Assembly (NCBI GenBank): GCA_949290355.1
Contig: CASERN010000008.1
Location: forward strand, 62,001-126,000
Source of the DNA: an uncultured bacterium
Lineage (GTDB): Bacteria > Cyanobacteriota > Vampirovibrionia > Gastranaerophilales > Gastranaerophilaceae
DNA length: 64,000 nucleotides
Direction: 5' to 3'
The notes under the pieces are model-generated. The model made no database searches and had not been told where the DNA came from. It saw only the letters and a list, made by a program, of their open reading frames with translations. The position numbers were made by a program, and so were the translations under genes. Shown in pieces: positions 62,438 through 64,000 of the stretch (position 1 is its first letter; each line of letters opens with the position of its first letter).

Positions 62438-63901
62438 ATGAATGAGCTTTTAAAAAAATCAGCTACAGAACAAAGCAAAGCTTTAAAAAATAAAGAAATT
62501 TCTGCTGTAGAATTAACAAATGCAGCTTTTGAAAGAATTAATAACCTTGATGAAAAATTAGGTGCTTTCAATTCTTTAACAAAAGAAATTGCACTTAATA
62601 CAGCTAAAAAAGTTGATGAAAAGATTGCAAAAGGAGAAGAATTACCCCTTCTTGCAGGTGTTCCTTTAGCATTAAAGGATAATATGAATTTGAAAGGGTC
62701 TAAAACAACAGCTTCTTCAAAAATTTTAGAAAACTTTGTATCACCTTTCAACGCTACAGTTACTGAAAAATTATTAACAAACTTAGTACCAATCGTTGGG
62801 AAAGCTAATTTGGATGAATTTGCAATGGGTTCATCCAATGAAAACTCAGCATTCAAAAAAGTTCATAACCCTTGGAATTTGAATAAAGTACCAGGAGGCT
62901 CATCAGGCGGATCTGCTGCATCTGTTGCAGCTTGTGAAGCAACTTTAGCACTAGGTTCAGATACAGGCGGTTCTATCAGACTACCTGCATCATTCTGCGG
63001 TATCGTAGGGATGAAACCAACATATGGTCGTGTTTCAAGGTATGGTCTAATCGCATTTGCATCTTCTTTAGACCAAATCGGACCTTTTGCAAGAACTGTT
63101 GAAGATGCTGCTAACTTGCTTGAAGTTATTTCAGGTCATGACCCTAAAGATTCTACTTCTTTAGACTTGCCTGTTGAACATTACGCAGCTAATTTAAACA
63201 ACGACATCAAAGGAATGAAAGTTGGTGTAATAAAAGAACTTATGACAGAAGGCTTATCTGAAGATGTTGCAAAAGCTATGGAAAGAGCTATTGAAGATTA
63301 CAAAAAACTTGGAGCAGAAATTGTAGAAATTTCACTTCCACATCTTAAATATTCAATTGGTATATATTATATCTTAGCAACAGCTGAATGTTCTTCAAAC
63401 TTAGCTCGTTTCGACGGTGTAAAATACGGATATAGAACTCCTGATGCTAAAAACTTATTAGAAATGTATACAAAAACTCGAGCAGAAGGATTTGGCCCAG
63501 AAGTTAAACGTCGTATAATGCTTGGAACTTACGCATTATCATCAGGATACTATGATGCATATTACAAAAAAGCTCAACAAATGAGAGCATTAGTTACTCA
63601 AGACTTTATAGAAGCATTCAAAAATGTTGATATATTAATATCACCAACTTGTCCAAATACAGCTTTTGATTTGGGTGCTAAAGCATCTGACCCATTAGCA
63701 ATGTACTTGACAGATATTGCAACAATTTCTGCAAACTTGGCAGGAATTCCTGGTATGAGCGTACCGGCAGGATTTGATAAAGACGGTATGCCAATCGGTC
63801 TGCAAATTTTGGCTTCTCAATTACAAGAAAGCAGATTGTTCAATGCTGCTCATAAATTTGAAAGAGCTAACGATTACTATCTACAATTAGCTAATATATA
63901 G
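62438..63901 (+). CDS. gatA: Glutamyl-tRNA(Gln) amidotransferase subunit A
   Basis: GatA provides the amidase in the GatCAB complex that converts Glu-tRNA-Gln to Gln-tRNA-Gln. The 487-residue protein has the Ser-cis-Ser-Lys catalytic set: the lysine in ALKDN near residue 77, GGSSGGSAASVAA near 150-162 and DTGGSIRLPASFCG near 173, followed by KPTYGRVSRYG. The ATG at 62438 has AAGGAGAA ahead; an upstream in-frame TTG is rejected. gatB and gatC are not in the window. A strong terminator follows. Confidence 0.96.
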   Translation: MNELLKKSATEQSKALKNKEISAVELTNAAFERINNLDEKLGAFNSLTKEIALNTAKKVDEKIAKGEELPLLAGVPLALKDNMNLKGSKTTASSKILENFVSPFNATVTEKLLTNLVPIVGKANLDEFAMGSSNENSAFKKVHNPWNLNKVPGGSSGGSAASVAACEATLALGSDTGGSIRLPASFCGIVGMKPTYGRVSRYGLIAFASSLDQIGPFARTVEDAANLLEVISGHDPKDSTSLDLPVEHYAANLNNDIKGMKVGVIKELMTEGLSEDVAKAMERAIEDYKKLGAEIVEISLPHLKYSIGIYYILATAECSSNLARFDGVKYGYRTPDAKNLLEMYTKTRAEGFGPEVKRRIMLGTYALSSGYYDAYYKKAQQMRALVTQDFIEAFKNVDILISPTCPNTAFDLGAKASDPLAMYLTDIATISANLAGIPGMSVPAGFDKDGMPIGLQILASQLQESRLFNAAHKFERANDYYLQLANI

Positions 63902-63922
63902 TTCTGGCAAAATAAAATACAT

Positions 63923-63957
63923 AAAAAATACGGTTTTTGTGAAAAACCGTATTTTTT
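63923..63957. terminator. Bidirectional terminator after gatA
   Basis: A perfect 16-bp stem (AAAAAATACGGTTTTT and its complement) closes a 3-base loop, with T runs on both strands. Confidence 0.85.
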
Positions 63958-64000
63958 ATTTGTGATAATTATTTATATCTTGAATAATTTGTTGATACTC
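63956..64000 (-). CDS. Possible 3' end of a minus-strand gene
   Basis: On the minus strand a frame open from the window edge reads EYQQIIQDINNYHK and stops at 63956, just against the bidirectional terminator. The position fits the end of a convergent gene, but fifteen codons cannot be identified and the other frames also stop in this short space. Confidence 0.25.
   Translation of the reverse strand, partial: EYQQIIQDINNYHK

Overview
The window is an AT-rich stretch of a Gram-negative bacterial chromosome that looks core rather than accessory. The best-fitting host is an uncultured gut member of the Vampirovibrionia/Melainabacteria (order Gastranaerophilales); this is inference from gene content and style, not a database match. 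Supporting signs are LPS export genes (LptB and two LptF/G permeases), a TonB-ExbB-ExbD system, a GFTLAEVLITL-type pilin, a flagellar FliO-P-Q-R export block, FixC/FixX, the GGGtGRT/NifU-like pair, small proteins with an N-terminal INFKG-type motif, an anaerobe-type Fe-S TrpRS, and pheT standing without pheS.

Layout. 1-369 is the 5' part of a rhamnan-synthesis-F-like gene. 471-6929 holds pheT, a secreted SH3-like protein and the operon rplI / core methionine synthase / CooC-like ATPase / folD. 7.4-12.3 kb holds trpS, a probable small RNA, a pilin and the lptB-lptF-glycosidase operon. 12.3-21.8 kb is mostly minus strand: speB-ligA-TM protein-SIMPL, fixC-fixX, HU and SpoIID, with rsmD on plus. 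21.9-26.2 kb encodes envelope proteins and TonB-ExbB-ExbD-ExbD. 26.6-30.3 kb is ftsH followed by both corrinoid iron-sulfur protein subunits (acsD, acsC). 30.7-34.7 kb is a flagellar export/switch operon. 36.5-43.2 kb is an unusual three-gene operon: a giant acidic membrane protein with a TonB-like end, a sigma-like factor and a zinc-ribbon STAND-like ATPase. 43.3-45.4 kb has a His/Cys-rich small regulator-like protein and the NifU-like/GGGtGRT pair. 45.5-50.6 kb is a five-gene regulatory operon (HD-GYP, TPR, two response regulators, pentapeptide protein). 50.7-64 kb is mixed housekeeping (glycosyltransferase, phosphohexomutase, pheA, acpS, tyrS, cysE, dehydrogenase, lptF/G, gatA) with a degenerate M48 protein and an isolated two-gene phage tail-fibre cassette.

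Most interesting system. Two separated loci (4260-6929 and 28486-30272) together encode a MetE-core methionine synthase, a CooC-like ATPase, FolD and both subunits of the corrinoid iron-sulfur protein, with no CO dehydrogenase or acetyl-CoA synthase catalytic gene in view. The simplest reading is a Wood-Ljungdahl methyl branch used to make methionine rather than acetyl-CoA. The second candidate is the acidic-scaffold/sigma/ATPase operon at 36.5-43.2 kb, which I do not recognise as a described system. At the sequence level, several genes without a ribosome binding site have a TATAAT-like box exactly 6-7 bases before the ATG, suggesting leaderless transcripts alongside ordinary Shine-Dalgarno genes.

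No tRNA, rRNA, CRISPR array, insertion sequence or integrase was seen.
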